Shown here: piece after piece, positions 15,935 through 21,404 of the stretch
Numbering within the stretch: position 1 is the stretch's first letter
How the letters are laid out: every line of letters starts with the position of its first letter
DNA from: a virus
DNA length: 38,769 nucleotides
IMG/VR virus record: IMGVR_UViG_3300044715_000249
Coordinates: 1 to 38,769 of that record
Reading direction: 5' to 3' (one strand)
Program-made: the position numbers and the translations under genes
Notes under the pieces: model-generated
Databases searched by the model: none
The model's input: only the letters and a program-made list of their open reading frames with translations
Told to the model about the DNA's origin: nothing

Positions 15935-16135
15935 TTAACTAGGTTGACGTGCTTGACCACCGTTAGCTGGTGTTGAGCGTAACTCGGAGAACTTTTTGTT
16001 TTTTGATTCCATATATGATTGCTGTGCGCTGACCATTGCTTTCAAATAGATCCTGCGTTCGGTTTTATCTAAGATTGTTGCTAGTGTTAATTTAACCATC
16101 TTACCTAATTTAAAACCTGCGTTTGTTTTAGCCAT
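15935..16135 (-). CDS. Small basic hypothetical protein
   Basis: 66 residues, net positive, mainly helical (LGKMVKLTLATILDKTERR, then YLKAMVSAQQSYMESKNKK) with an unstructured C-terminal tail of Ser/Pro/Gly/Arg. GGAGCAAT precedes the ATG. Located 12 bases after the 79-residue gene, so co-transcribed from the promoter at 16394-16422. Function unknown. Confidence 0.7.
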   Translation of the reverse strand: MAKTNAGFKLGKMVKLTLATILDKTERRIYLKAMVSAQQSYMESKNKKFSELRSTPANGGQARQPS

Positions 16136-16147
16136 GTGTATTGCTCC

Positions 16148-16387
16148 TTATCGTGATTCAACTTTGAGATTTAGTACAAAATTTTCTACTAACAGTTTAG
16201 TGATTGTTGCTACTATAATTGCTTCACCATCTTGTGCATTGACGTATTGCTGATATAGTTCGTATGCTTGACTTCCTACCAGTTGATATATACTATCTTT
16301 ATTCAACGGTAAGTTATCCCAATCTATAGCATCAGTTGTTTCTACTTCTTTTGCTAGTTCTATAATTTGTTCAAGTGTGTAGTTCAT
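16148..16387 (-). CDS. Small acidic hypothetical protein, predicted leaderless
   Basis: 79 residues, acidic and helical (LEQIIELAKEVETTDAIDW, then YQLVGSQAYELYQQY). The ATG at 16387 begins 6 bases after the -10 hexamer TATACT, at the expected transcription start, and no Shine-Dalgarno is possible. Its C-terminal half is hydrophobic enough for a small folded domain. No family recognised. Confidence 0.7.
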   Translation of the reverse strand: MNYTLEQIIELAKEVETTDAIDWDNLPLNKDSIYQLVGSQAYELYQQYVNAQDGEAIIVATITKLLVENFVLNLKVESR

Positions 16388-16393
16388 ATAATT

Positions 16394-16422
16394 AGTATAC
16401 TGCCTATTTTATGTAATGTCAA
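16394..16422 (-). promoter_or_regulatory. Sigma-70 promoter with leaderless start
   Basis: TTGACA (16417-16422), 17-base spacer, TATACT (16394-16399), and an ATG beginning 6 bases after the -10. The -35 lies inside the last codons of the metallophosphoesterase gene (stop at 16409). Confidence 0.9.
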
Positions 16423-17287
16423 CATACATTAACTCAAAGTTATCAGCTCGACTTTCATGTCCTATATAACCGCGTGGGTTACATACTACACGTGTTTCGC
16501 CTATAGCATAGTCAAAGTCATCATGTGTGTGCCCGTGTACCCATAACTTAATCTGCGGGCGATAGGCTATGAAGTCACCAAGTTCAGTATGGAACGCACC
16601 GTTCATATCACGATCACCTAACCATTTAGGTGCACAGCTCTGCCAGCTAGGTGTATGATGCGAAACTACTACATATTTCTTAGTGTCATCATTCATCAAC
16701 ACATGGTTAATATAGTCCAAGGCCTGCTTGTGATCATCGACGCTGTCCTGTGGACTAAACTTAGATGGTTCTTCTTTGACCTTATGCCCAATAACCTTAC
16801 GGTCCACGTTATACTCACCATCATCATACAATGGAACTGTACGTGATATCATTCTGTTACTGTTCTTTACATTGCGAAAGTCATTCATCATGTCTTTAAC
16901 AGCGTGTAGAGTAACAGGATCCTCATCGTTCATACTGGTCCACATAGTAGCACAGACAAAGGTAACATCCTCTAATTCAAGTGTTTCCTTGTCCATGACC
17001 TGTATGTTAGGAAACTTAGCTAGGTGACGTTTAAGTATGCCATAGCTATAAGCAAAGTCACCGTTGTAGTGTTCGTGATTACCCAAGATGTAAATGACTT
17101 TAGCAAACTCGTTTGATACTTGTTCAAAGAAAGCAAAGTAACGTTCTGCTCGTTTAGTCTCGGTGATTTCAAAGTCACGAGCCATACAGATATCACCAGC
17201 CAAAATAAGCACATCGGCATCAGAGTCATTGGTCAGCTCTATACTGCCAAACTCCAAATGTATATCTGATGCTATTGCTAAACGCAC
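16409..17287 (-). CDS. Calcineurin-like metallophosphoesterase
   Basis: 292 residues. It has the five metal-binding blocks: D8-x-H10 (ASDIH), GD at 31-32, GNHEHY at 69-74, SHH at 209-211 and HGHTH at 251-255. The family hydrolyses phosphoesters, including nucleic-acid ends, nucleotides and phosphoproteins, with two metal ions. The start is GTG at 17287, with AAGGAGAG 4 bases upstream, and a consensus promoter at 17312-17340. The host or phage substrate is unknown; the early promoter suggests a role in host takeover or nucleotide metabolism. Confidence 0.9.
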   Translation of the reverse strand: MRLAIASDIHLEFGSIELTNDSDADVLILAGDICMARDFEITETKRAERYFAFFEQVSNEFAKVIYILGNHEHYNGDFAYSYGILKRHLAKFPNIQVMDKETLELEDVTFVCATMWTSMNDEDPVTLHAVKDMMNDFRNVKNSNRMISRTVPLYDDGEYNVDRKVIGHKVKEEPSKFSPQDSVDDHKQALDYINHVLMNDDTKKYVVVSHHTPSWQSCAPKWLGDRDMNGAFHTELGDFIAYRPQIKLWVHGHTHDDFDYAIGETRVVCNPRGYIGHESRADNFELMYVDIT

Positions 17288-17311
17288 GTCGCTCTCCTTA
17301 GTTGATTGTGT

Positions 17312-17340
17312 ATTATACTACCAAACAGCTAATTTGTCAA
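17312..17340 (-). promoter_or_regulatory. Consensus sigma-70 promoter
   Basis: TTGACA (17335-17340), 17-base spacer, TATAAT (17312-17317), both perfect. It drives the metallophosphoesterase and overlaps the stop codon region of the gene before it (stop at 17337). Confidence 0.93.
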
Positions 17341-17819
17341 GCTGCCTTTTGTGTTTTAAGCACATGATGCAGTCTATCAGCGGCATAACTTGCGCACCAA
17401 GCATTTGGTTTAACCATTGGGATAACATTACAAGTACCGCGAATGTAACCTATTGCTTGTGTTACAACACAGCTACTACCATGTTCTTCGTTTGGGTTGA
17501 TGTCTAAGTGTACAGCAACATCACGACCTTCTAATACTTCGTGTAGTTTCAAGTACAGTTCTGAAATTTTGTACACTTCGTTCATTAGGCGCATACTCGG
17601 ACGATTACGTTTTTGGTCGTAGTCTACTTCTGTTGAACTTTCACCAAATATTTTACAGCCGTGTTTACCGTCAATGTGTACTACAATAGCCAAGGTGTAT
17701 TCTGCATGCCATTGACCGTTTAGACGAAAACGTGTGCTGTCACCACCAATGTAAATTTTAGTTGCATCACTTTGTGCATTGATAAAATCACGTACTTCAT
17801 TGAAATTCAGTTTTTTCAT
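17337..17819 (-). CDS. RNase H-like YkuK/DUF458 family protein
   Basis: 160 residues from the ATG at 17819 (MKKLNFNEVRD). It has the YkuK pattern: IYIGGDSTRF with an acidic residue, then EYTLAIVVHIDGKHG, GESSTEVDYD, VAVHLDINPNEEHGSS and KPNAWCASYAADR. The conserved Asp residues on three strands fit an RNase H-type fold; nuclease activity is predicted for the family, not proven here. It overlaps the preceding gene by 23 bases and ends a unit that starts with three tRNA genes. Confidence 0.85.
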   Translation of the reverse strand: MKKLNFNEVRDFINAQSDATKIYIGGDSTRFRLNGQWHAEYTLAIVVHIDGKHGCKIFGESSTEVDYDQKRNRPSMRLMNEVYKISELYLKLHEVLEGRDVAVHLDINPNEEHGSSCVVTQAIGYIRGTCNVIPMVKPNAWCASYAADRLHHVLKTQKAA

Positions 17820-18060
17820 ATTCAGATCCACGCTTTCTCAGTTCTTCTATTAGGCCACCGTAGGCAAAAGTGTACTGTTGTTCTAATCGTTCTAACATAT
17901 TAATGCAACTTATGATGTGTGCTGTATCCATGTCACTAATCAATAAGATTTTGCGTGTTTTAGTTAGCCACGTGGTACGATGCTGTCTACGGTACTCTTT
18001 AAAGTCCGCATAGTTAGGAGTACTTAATATATCCCAGGCTAATTGTTGTTCTTCATTCAT
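17797..18060 (-). CDS. Small hypothetical protein after tRNA cluster
   Basis: 87 residues from the ATG at 18060 (MNEEQQLAWDILSTPN). A longer frame up to 18195 runs through two tRNA genes and is rejected. Mixed helix/strand with a central hydrophobic strand (KTRKILLISDMDTAHIISC) and a charged end. It follows tRNA-Trp by 27 bases and overlaps the RNase H-like gene, so tRNAs and proteins may share one transcript. No family recognised. Confidence 0.65.
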   Translation of the reverse strand: MNEEQQLAWDILSTPNYADFKEYRRQHRTTWLTKTRKILLISDMDTAHIISCINMLERLEQQYTFAYGGLIEELRKRGSEYEKTEFQ

Positions 18061-18087
18061 TAGATTAATCTTACTGCTCAATAATAT

Positions 18088-18161
18088 TGGCTCCGGTGGA
18101 GAGAATCGAACTCCCACTAATGGTTTTGGAGACCATCGCACTGCCATTATACTACACCGGA
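18088..18161 (-). tRNA. tRNA-Trp (CCA)
   Basis: 74 bases including an encoded CCA. Acceptor TCCGGTG pairs with CACCGGA; the anticodon arm is ATGGT/CTCCAAA/ACCAT. The encoded CCA makes it independent of host CCA-adding enzyme. Confidence 0.95.
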
Positions 18162-18167
18162 ATAACT

Positions 18168-18259
18168 TGGCCGAAGAGGTGAGATTCGAACTCACGGTAC
18201 ATATTACTACGTACGACAGGTTAGCAACCTGCTGATTTCAGCCACTCATCCACTCTTCG
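18168..18259 (-). tRNA. tRNA-Ser (GCT)
   Basis: 92 bases with a long variable arm (CGTACGTAGTAATATGTACCG) typical of Ser tRNAs. Acceptor CGAAGAG pairs with CTCTTCG; anticodon loop TTGCTAA gives GCT, reading AGC and AGU. CCA is encoded. Confidence 0.95.
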
Positions 18260-18266
18260 TTATATT

Positions 18267-18354
18267 TGGCGGAAGTGGTAGGATTCGAACCCACGGACCC
18301 TTTCGGATCGACAGTTTAGTAAACTGCTGCTTTAGACCACTCAGCCACACTTCC
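18267..18354 (-). tRNA. tRNA-Ser with anticodon ACT (unusual)
   Basis: 88 bases, class II with a long variable arm (GATCCGAAAGGGTC) and encoded CCA. Acceptor GGAAGTG pairs with CACTTCC. The anticodon stem GCAGT/ACTGT closes a 7-base loop TTACTAA, so bases 34-36 are ACT. This is the first RNA after the promoter at 18366-18394. A34 in a Ser tRNA is very rare in bacteria; with a GCT isoacceptor next to it, an inosine or unmodified A would enlarge or sharpen AGN decoding. Confidence 0.9.
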
Positions 18355-18365
18355 ATTTAAAAACT

Positions 18366-18394
18366 ATTATAACACCGTTTAGTTACTGTGTCAA
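18366..18394 (-). promoter_or_regulatory. Consensus sigma-70 promoter for the Ser/Ser/Trp tRNA unit
   Basis: TTGACA (18389-18394), 17-base spacer, TATAAT (18366-18371), both perfect, about 5 bases before the 5' end of tRNA-Ser (ACT). Confidence 0.93.
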
Positions 18395-18427
18395 GTACTT
18401 ATCAGAGATAATAGTCAAACTTACCTG

Positions 18428-19459
18428 CTAAACATTGTGATTAAAATACTCACTAATTTGTTCTTGAATTTGATTAATATCTTTAAGATATTGTTGATGC
18501 AATCCATTCCAAAAATAATTATGATTATGTTCTAACACAGGTTTAATTTTTGTATACATTGAATTTAATGTTTCCTGTGATTGGTTAAAAAGATCAAGTA
18601 ATTGTTTAAGTAATAGCTCAAATCTTAGTTGAGGAACATCAACACTATCATAACTTTCATCAAATATAGAACTATATGTTTCAAATCCTAATTTTTTCAA
18701 TTCTGCTAGTGCACCAGCACTGCTAAACAATAACATCGGATGTCCGTATGCCAATGGTTTCATAGTTTTTTCTGTAAAAAATACATTATAGTTTTCATTT
18801 ATATATGTTTCATTGACAAAGGAACAAAAACTTTTTTCGTAATACTCAATGTTTCCCGGACCCCAATCATTATTAACAAAATTATCTATTTTATATGGTA
18901 ATTTTTGATAGGCCTGTTCCATATCTAAATCTAAGTTATACCATCGTTCACCATTGCCAATTGTATCGTTTAGAGTATTATATATAGTTTTACTATCGTT
19001 AACACCAAAACGATCCTGCATCAAATAACTAAAGTAACAGCGATCTAATAGATTAAATTTCAACATAAACTGATATAACGCTTGTCTCGGCCACGCGGCA
19101 CGATTGTTTAAACTTAATAATAGTTTTTCAAATGTTCTATCAAAATTAACCGGTACTTGCGGCATCTCTGTTGTATAGTATGCATAGGCCGATGGTATTT
19201 TAAAAAACTTGCAATCATAAGTTTGACTGAACTCTTCGGGATAATCTCTTGTGGTAACTATAGCAACTCGACAATGTTGATAGCGTTTTAACATGTTTTC
19301 AATTTGATCATTTCTAGTAGCTTCACCTAGACATGAATAAATTATATATTTTTTTGTTGAGCTACTATCATACATTCCATGATAATTACTAACCAAATCA
19401 ACCTGGTCTGATATCAACGTGTCGAGTTCCGGGTAAGGATTTGATTTTTTTGGATTCAT
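18428..19459 (-). CDS. GT10-like glycosyltransferase (paralogue 1 of 3)
   Basis: 343 residues. The C-terminal half carries FFTEKTMKPLAYGHPML (227-243), then GFETYSSIFDESYD (258-271). This matches the acceptor/donor lobe of fucosyltransferase-like GT10 proteins (E-K-x...L-x-G-x-P, then a G-F...F-D-ESYD). Two other genes (27242 and 31654) share this C-terminal block but diverge in the N-terminal lobe. No membrane segment. Base composition is more AT-rich than the neighbouring tRNAs, and the gene sits alone between RNA genes, suggesting an insertion. Confidence 0.75.
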   Translation of the reverse strand: MNPKKSNPYPELDTLISDQVDLVSNYHGMYDSSSTKKYIIYSCLGEATRNDQIENMLKRYQHCRVAIVTTRDYPEEFSQTYDCKFFKIPSAYAYYTTEMPQVPVNFDRTFEKLLLSLNNRAAWPRQALYQFMLKFNLLDRCYFSYLMQDRFGVNDSKTIYNTLNDTIGNGERWYNLDLDMEQAYQKLPYKIDNFVNNDWGPGNIEYYEKSFCSFVNETYINENYNVFFTEKTMKPLAYGHPMLLFSSAGALAELKKLGFETYSSIFDESYDSVDVPQLRFELLLKQLLDLFNQSQETLNSMYTKIKPVLEHNHNYFWNGLHQQYLKDINQIQEQISEYFNHNV

Positions 19460-19678
19460 ATAATAGTCTTAGTGTAAGTATTCTGCTACTAGCACCACCT
19501 AGCCCAGAACTGAGTAGTTACCCTGTCCAACTGTTTACTTGTGGATGTAACAGTAAAACAACCTAGGATATTCTCAAGTCGCTCATATAGTGAGCCTTGC
19601 AGTAGATCTTACGCACTGTGCCTTTATGGTATCGGCAATTTACCCACTTTCATAAAGACAAAGTGTAACCCTAGTGTC
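19460..19678 (-). other. Noncoding leader or RNA region with hairpins
   Basis: 219 bases between tRNA-Gly and the glycosyltransferase. No frame longer than about ten codons begins here on the minus strand. Hairpins visible: GCTCA-TATAG-TGAGC near 19580-19596, CCTAG/CTAGG pairing across 19496-19565, and an ACTGTT/AACAGT pairing around 19530-19555. It may be a processed 3' trailer of the tRNA transcript or a leader of the glycosyltransferase mRNA. No promoter found in it. Confidence 0.4.
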
Positions 19679-19752
19679 TGGAGCGGGATAAGGGGATCGA
19701 ACCCTCGCTAAAAGTTTGGAAAACTCTTGTGCTACCATTACACCAATCCCGC
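19679..19752 (-). tRNA. tRNA-Gly (TCC)
   Basis: 74 bases with CCA. Acceptor GCGGGAT pairs with ATCCCGC; anticodon stem AGAGT/ACTTT (one G-T pair) closes loop TTTCCAA, anticodon TCC. Confidence 0.95.
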
Positions 19753-19755
19753 GAT

Positions 19756-19831
19756 TGGTACTCCCAAGGGAATTCGAATCCCTGTTACCTGCGTGAAAGG
19801 CGGGTGTCCTAGGCCTCTAGACGATGGGAGC
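19756..19831 (-). tRNA. tRNA-Glu (TTC) with a mispaired anticodon stem
   Basis: 76 bases with CCA; acceptor GCTCCCA/TGGGAGT (G1-T72 wobble). The anticodon loop CTTTCAC carries TTC. The stem CCCGC/GCAGG has a C-A mismatch at the middle pair (29-41), which bacterial tRNA-Glu normally lacks. The D-arm GTCTAGAGGCCTAGGAC is close to the standard tRNA-Glu. Confidence 0.93.
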
Positions 19832-19837
19832 CTAAAC

Positions 19838-19913
19838 TGGTGCCGCCAGAAGGAGTTGAACCCTCGACCCACGGATTACAAATCCGTTGCTCTACCAACT
19901 GAGCTATAGCGGC
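19838..19913 (-). tRNA. tRNA-Thr (TGT)
   Basis: 76 bases with CCA. Acceptor GCCGCTA/TGGCGGC; D-arm GCTCAGTTGGTAGAGC; anticodon arm ACGGA/TTTGTAA/TCCGT gives TGT. Confidence 0.95.
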
Positions 19914-19922
19914 TTAAAACTT

Positions 19923-20084
19923 TTACTTACGTGCTTCTAATATTCTAATACGACTACGGATCTTTGCTTGATCCTTTTTCTTACTAGTCTTTTCTAACAT
20001 GGTATTTAATTGTGTTAGGTTCAATGGACCTAAACGTGGTTTACCCGTGCGTGTCTGCATTGGATTTGCTTTTTTCACTGCCAT
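19923..20084 (-). CDS. Small basic conserved phage protein between tRNAs (53 aa)
   Basis: 53 residues from the ATG at 20084 with AGGAGAAG 4 bases upstream. The N-terminus is basic (MAVKKANPMQTRTGKPR), followed by LGPLNLTQLNTMLEKTSKKK and AKIRSRIRILEARK. I recall a very similar small protein in T4-like marine phages. It lies between tRNA-Met and tRNA-Thr in the same transcript. The high basic content suggests RNA or DNA binding; function unknown. Confidence 0.8.
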   Translation of the reverse strand: MAVKKANPMQTRTGKPRLGPLNLTQLNTMLEKTSKKKDQAKIRSRIRILEARK

Positions 20085-20100
20085 GTTACTTCTCCTGTGT

Positions 20101-20175
20101 TGGTTGCGGAGGACGGATTCGAACCGCCGATCTACAGGTTATGAGCCTGTCGGGTTGCCACTTCCCCACCCCGCG
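20101..20175 (-). tRNA. tRNA-Met (CAT) with initiator-like C1-A72 mismatch
   Basis: 75 bases with CCA. 5' CGCGGGG faces 3' CCTCCGCA, leaving a C1-A72 mismatch, the formylation determinant of initiator tRNAs. Anticodon loop CTCATAA. The anticodon stem is ACAGG/CCTGT, so only two of the three G-C pairs typical of initiators are present, and the D-stem ends in an A-A mismatch. Most likely an initiator-type tRNA that has drifted. Confidence 0.88.
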
Positions 20176-20344
20176 ATAAAAGTTCTGCGGCCAGTACAGG
20201 CCTGTTATCATGTGCAGAATCATGACTGATTTCAACGGTGGAGTTTCACCACAGGCATCAGCTACCCTTGGACGGTTTGCCGTACTCTCCTAACCTCGAA
20301 TACATATTGTTACGGCTTTCTTCCATTTACTTATTTGTTACTAT
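20176..20344 (-). ncRNA. Candidate structured RNA between promoter and tRNA-Met
   Basis: About 170 bases from a predicted transcription start near 20344. Visible hairpins on the minus strand: ACGG-CAAA-CCGT (20272-20283), GGTG-AAACTC-CACC (20237-20250) inside a CTGAT/ATCAG stem (20226-20261), and TTCTGC/GCAGAA (20183-20218) enclosing GGCC-AGTACA-GGCC. A 22-codon reading frame from ATG at 20326 has no clear ribosome-binding site. I match it to no RNA family. Confidence 0.45.
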
Positions 20345-20350
20345 CTATAT

Positions 20351-20379
20351 AGTGTAGCATTTTTGATATACGATGTCAA
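20351..20379 (-). promoter_or_regulatory. Sigma-70 promoter of the Met/Thr/Glu/Gly tRNA unit
   Basis: TTGACA (20374-20379), 17-base spacer, TACACT (20351-20356). It lies between the tRNA-like remnant and the candidate structured RNA and would transcribe the four tRNAs and the 53-residue gene. Confidence 0.85.
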
Positions 20380-20388
20380 CTATTATTT

Positions 20389-20470
20389 TGGCGACTCGAC
20401 GGAGAATCGAACCCAACAAGTTGCGATCTTGACCTAGCATGGCTAGGCTCCTGGCCCAACAGGACTATCT
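20389..20470 (-). pseudogene. Degenerate tRNA-like element with CCA end
   Basis: Reads as a tRNA 3' half: T-loop TTCGATT, a 7-base 3' acceptor strand TCGAGTC, then G and CCA. Upstream are a D-like arm (CCTG-TTGGGC-CAGG), an arm with CAT in its loop (CCTAGC-CAT-GCTAGG) and a variable-arm-like hairpin (CAAG-ATCGCAA-CTTG). No 5' strand pairs with the acceptor and the T-stem is mispaired. It may be a decayed class II tRNA or a non-tRNA RNA with a tRNA-like 3' end. Confidence 0.45.
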
Positions 20471-20690
20471 ACAAACTGTTAACGCATTCTTGCGAATGCG
20501 TATAATAAAGTACACTAATTACTCACCTAAGACATCGTCCACTTTTACTCTGGGTGGGACCTAGTTGCCGACTAATGTACTTTATTATAACAAGTATTTT
20601 CTGTCCACAAAAGAACATGCCATCCACTTGTCCGCCCGTTTACAAACTATCTTTAATGTGCCTTGTTGGACCTCGTTTCCGAGACACATA
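20471..20690 (-). ncRNA. Candidate noncoding RNA modules with repeat and inverted repeat
   Basis: 220 bases without a credible reading frame. It contains a perfect 8-bp hairpin with a GNRA loop (ACGCATTC-GCAA-GAATGCGT, 20482-20501), a perfect 13-bp inverted repeat (20501-20513 with 20577-20589) and a 17-base motif present twice (20554-20570 and 20665-20681, 14 of 17 identical). The second motif copy forms CTCG-GAAA-CGAG inside an ATGTG/CACAT stem. TACAAACT also recurs (20470-20477 and 20641-20648). Two related modules thus stand in tandem. Confidence 0.5.
20584..20612 (-). promoter_or_regulatory. Possible extended -10 promoter inside the noncoding region
   Basis: TGTTATAAT on the minus strand (TATAAT at 20584-20589 with an upstream TG). 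The -35 position (20607-20612) is only TTTTGT. The -10 is part of the 13-bp inverted repeat, so folding or strand opening and initiation could be linked. Confidence 0.45.
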
Positions 20691-20727
20691 AAACAAAAAA
20701 CCCTAGTAACATTTCTGCTCTAGGGTT
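20691..20727 (-). terminator. Rho-independent terminator
   Basis: AACCCTAG (20720-20727) pairs with CTAGGGTT (20699-20706), followed on the minus strand by TTTTTTG. It ends the one-gene unit of the 43-residue peptide. Confidence 0.9.
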
Positions 20728-20761
20728 CTTAATTAAAATTAACTTATATTATATATAAACT

Positions 20762-20893
20762 CTAATTAAGATCCCCATAGATACTATTCGGTGTGCGATC
20801 ATTGCCTAATGTCTCAATCGCTGACCAATAAGACATCGTAGCAAGTGCGCAGACTTGTTTCGATATTTTAAATTGATGTAGCTGGTTAAACAT
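20762..20893 (-). CDS. 43-residue peptide in its own transcription unit
   Basis: 43 residues from the ATG at 20893 (MFNQLHQFKISKQVCALATM, then SYWSAIETLGNDRTPNSIYG). AAAGGA lies about 12 bases upstream, rather far. A consensus-type promoter (20937-20965) and a strong terminator (20691-20727) flank it, so it is a complete single-gene unit. No membrane segment and no family recognised. If it is not translated, the transcript would be a small RNA of about 230 bases. Confidence 0.55.
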   Translation of the reverse strand: MFNQLHQFKISKQVCALATMSYWSAIETLGNDRTPNSIYGDLN

Positions 20894-20936
20894 TTTGCTT
20901 TCGCATTCCTTTAATTAATTTGTTACTATAACAACA

Positions 20937-20965
20937 AGTATACAGTCTATTTAATAACCTGTCAA
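20937..20965 (-). promoter_or_regulatory. Sigma-70 promoter
   Basis: TTGACA (20960-20965), 17-base spacer, TATACT (20937-20942). It drives the 43-residue peptide unit. Confidence 0.92.
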
Positions 20966-20979
20966 TCTGTTTGTTAATT

Positions 20980-20986
20980 TATTTAT
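20980..20986 (-). promoter_or_regulatory. Possible late promoter motif
   Basis: ATAAATA in the context AGATAAATAAAT, just upstream of the sigma-70 promoter of the 43-residue unit. AT-rich context makes chance occurrence likely. Confidence 0.25.
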
Positions 20987-21018
20987 CTTTTATTTTTGAT
21001 ACGATGTAATATATACAC

Positions 21019-21216
21019 TTATTCGCCAATTATATCAATTCCAGCAGTGCCAAGTTCAGTTACTGCTTCAACTGCGGCTTTTTTCTTTGGTGCACCCCAG
21101 AAGTTAGTTGTTGCTGTTTCACTTTGTACACCACGAGCTATTTGTTGTATCTGGCCACCATTGGCTAAAAACTCTGCCATTACTTGTTCATAATCGTATT
21201 CATTTATATCTGACAT
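21019..21216 (-). CDS. Small conserved phage protein (65 aa)
   Basis: 65 residues from the ATG at 21216 with AAGGAT upstream. Two parts: an acidic helix (YDYEQVMAEFLANGGQIQQI) and a FWGAPKKKAA segment. I recall small proteins with an 'EFLANGG...WGAPKKK' plan in T4-like marine phages; their function is not known. It lies 23 bases after tRNA-Arg and shares its transcript with the omega-like gene and the tRNAs. Confidence 0.8.
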   Translation of the reverse strand: MSDINEYDYEQVMAEFLANGGQIQQIARGVQSETATTNFWGAPKKKAAVEAVTELGTAGIDIIGE

Positions 21217-21239
21217 CTTATATCCTTATGTTATATTAC

Positions 21240-21314
21240 TGGTCCGGCGTGAGGGAATCGAACCCCCAACTAGGGAGTAGAAATCCCCTGTTATATCCAT
21301 TTAACTAACACCGG
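21240..21314 (-). tRNA. tRNA-Arg (TCT)
   Basis: 75 bases with CCA. Acceptor CCGGTGT/ACGCCGG with one T-G pair; D-arm GTTA/TAAC; anticodon stem GGGGA/TCCCT around TTTCTAC gives TCT, reading AGA/AGG, codons often scarce in hosts. Confidence 0.94.
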
Positions 21315-21320
21315 AGTGTT

Positions 21321-21397
21321 TGGTGGGCCTTACTGGACTTGAACCAGTGACATTCCGATTATGAGTCGGACGCTCTAACCAACTGAGCTAAAGGCCC
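21321..21397 (-). tRNA. tRNA with CAT anticodon, probably tRNA-Ile2 (lysidine type)
   Basis: 77 bases with CCA. Acceptor GGGCCTT/AAGGCCC; loop CTCATAA. The anticodon stem CCGA/TCGG and the T-arm region CACTGGTTCAAGTCCAG resemble tRNA-Ile2 of proteobacteria more than elongator Met. If so, host TilS would convert C34 to lysidine so that it reads AUA. Confidence 0.85.
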
Positions 21398-21404
21398 AAA
21401 TAAA

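Noticed and set aside
18061-18195. Protein frame through tRNA-Trp and tRNA-Ser
   Set aside because: It would need to translate two intact tRNA genes; the ATG at 18060 gives a gene free of overlap.
20176-20690. tmRNA gene
   Set aside because: A CCA-ended tRNA-like end is present, but no matching 5' acceptor strand, tag frame or tmRNA core sequence was found within 400 bases.
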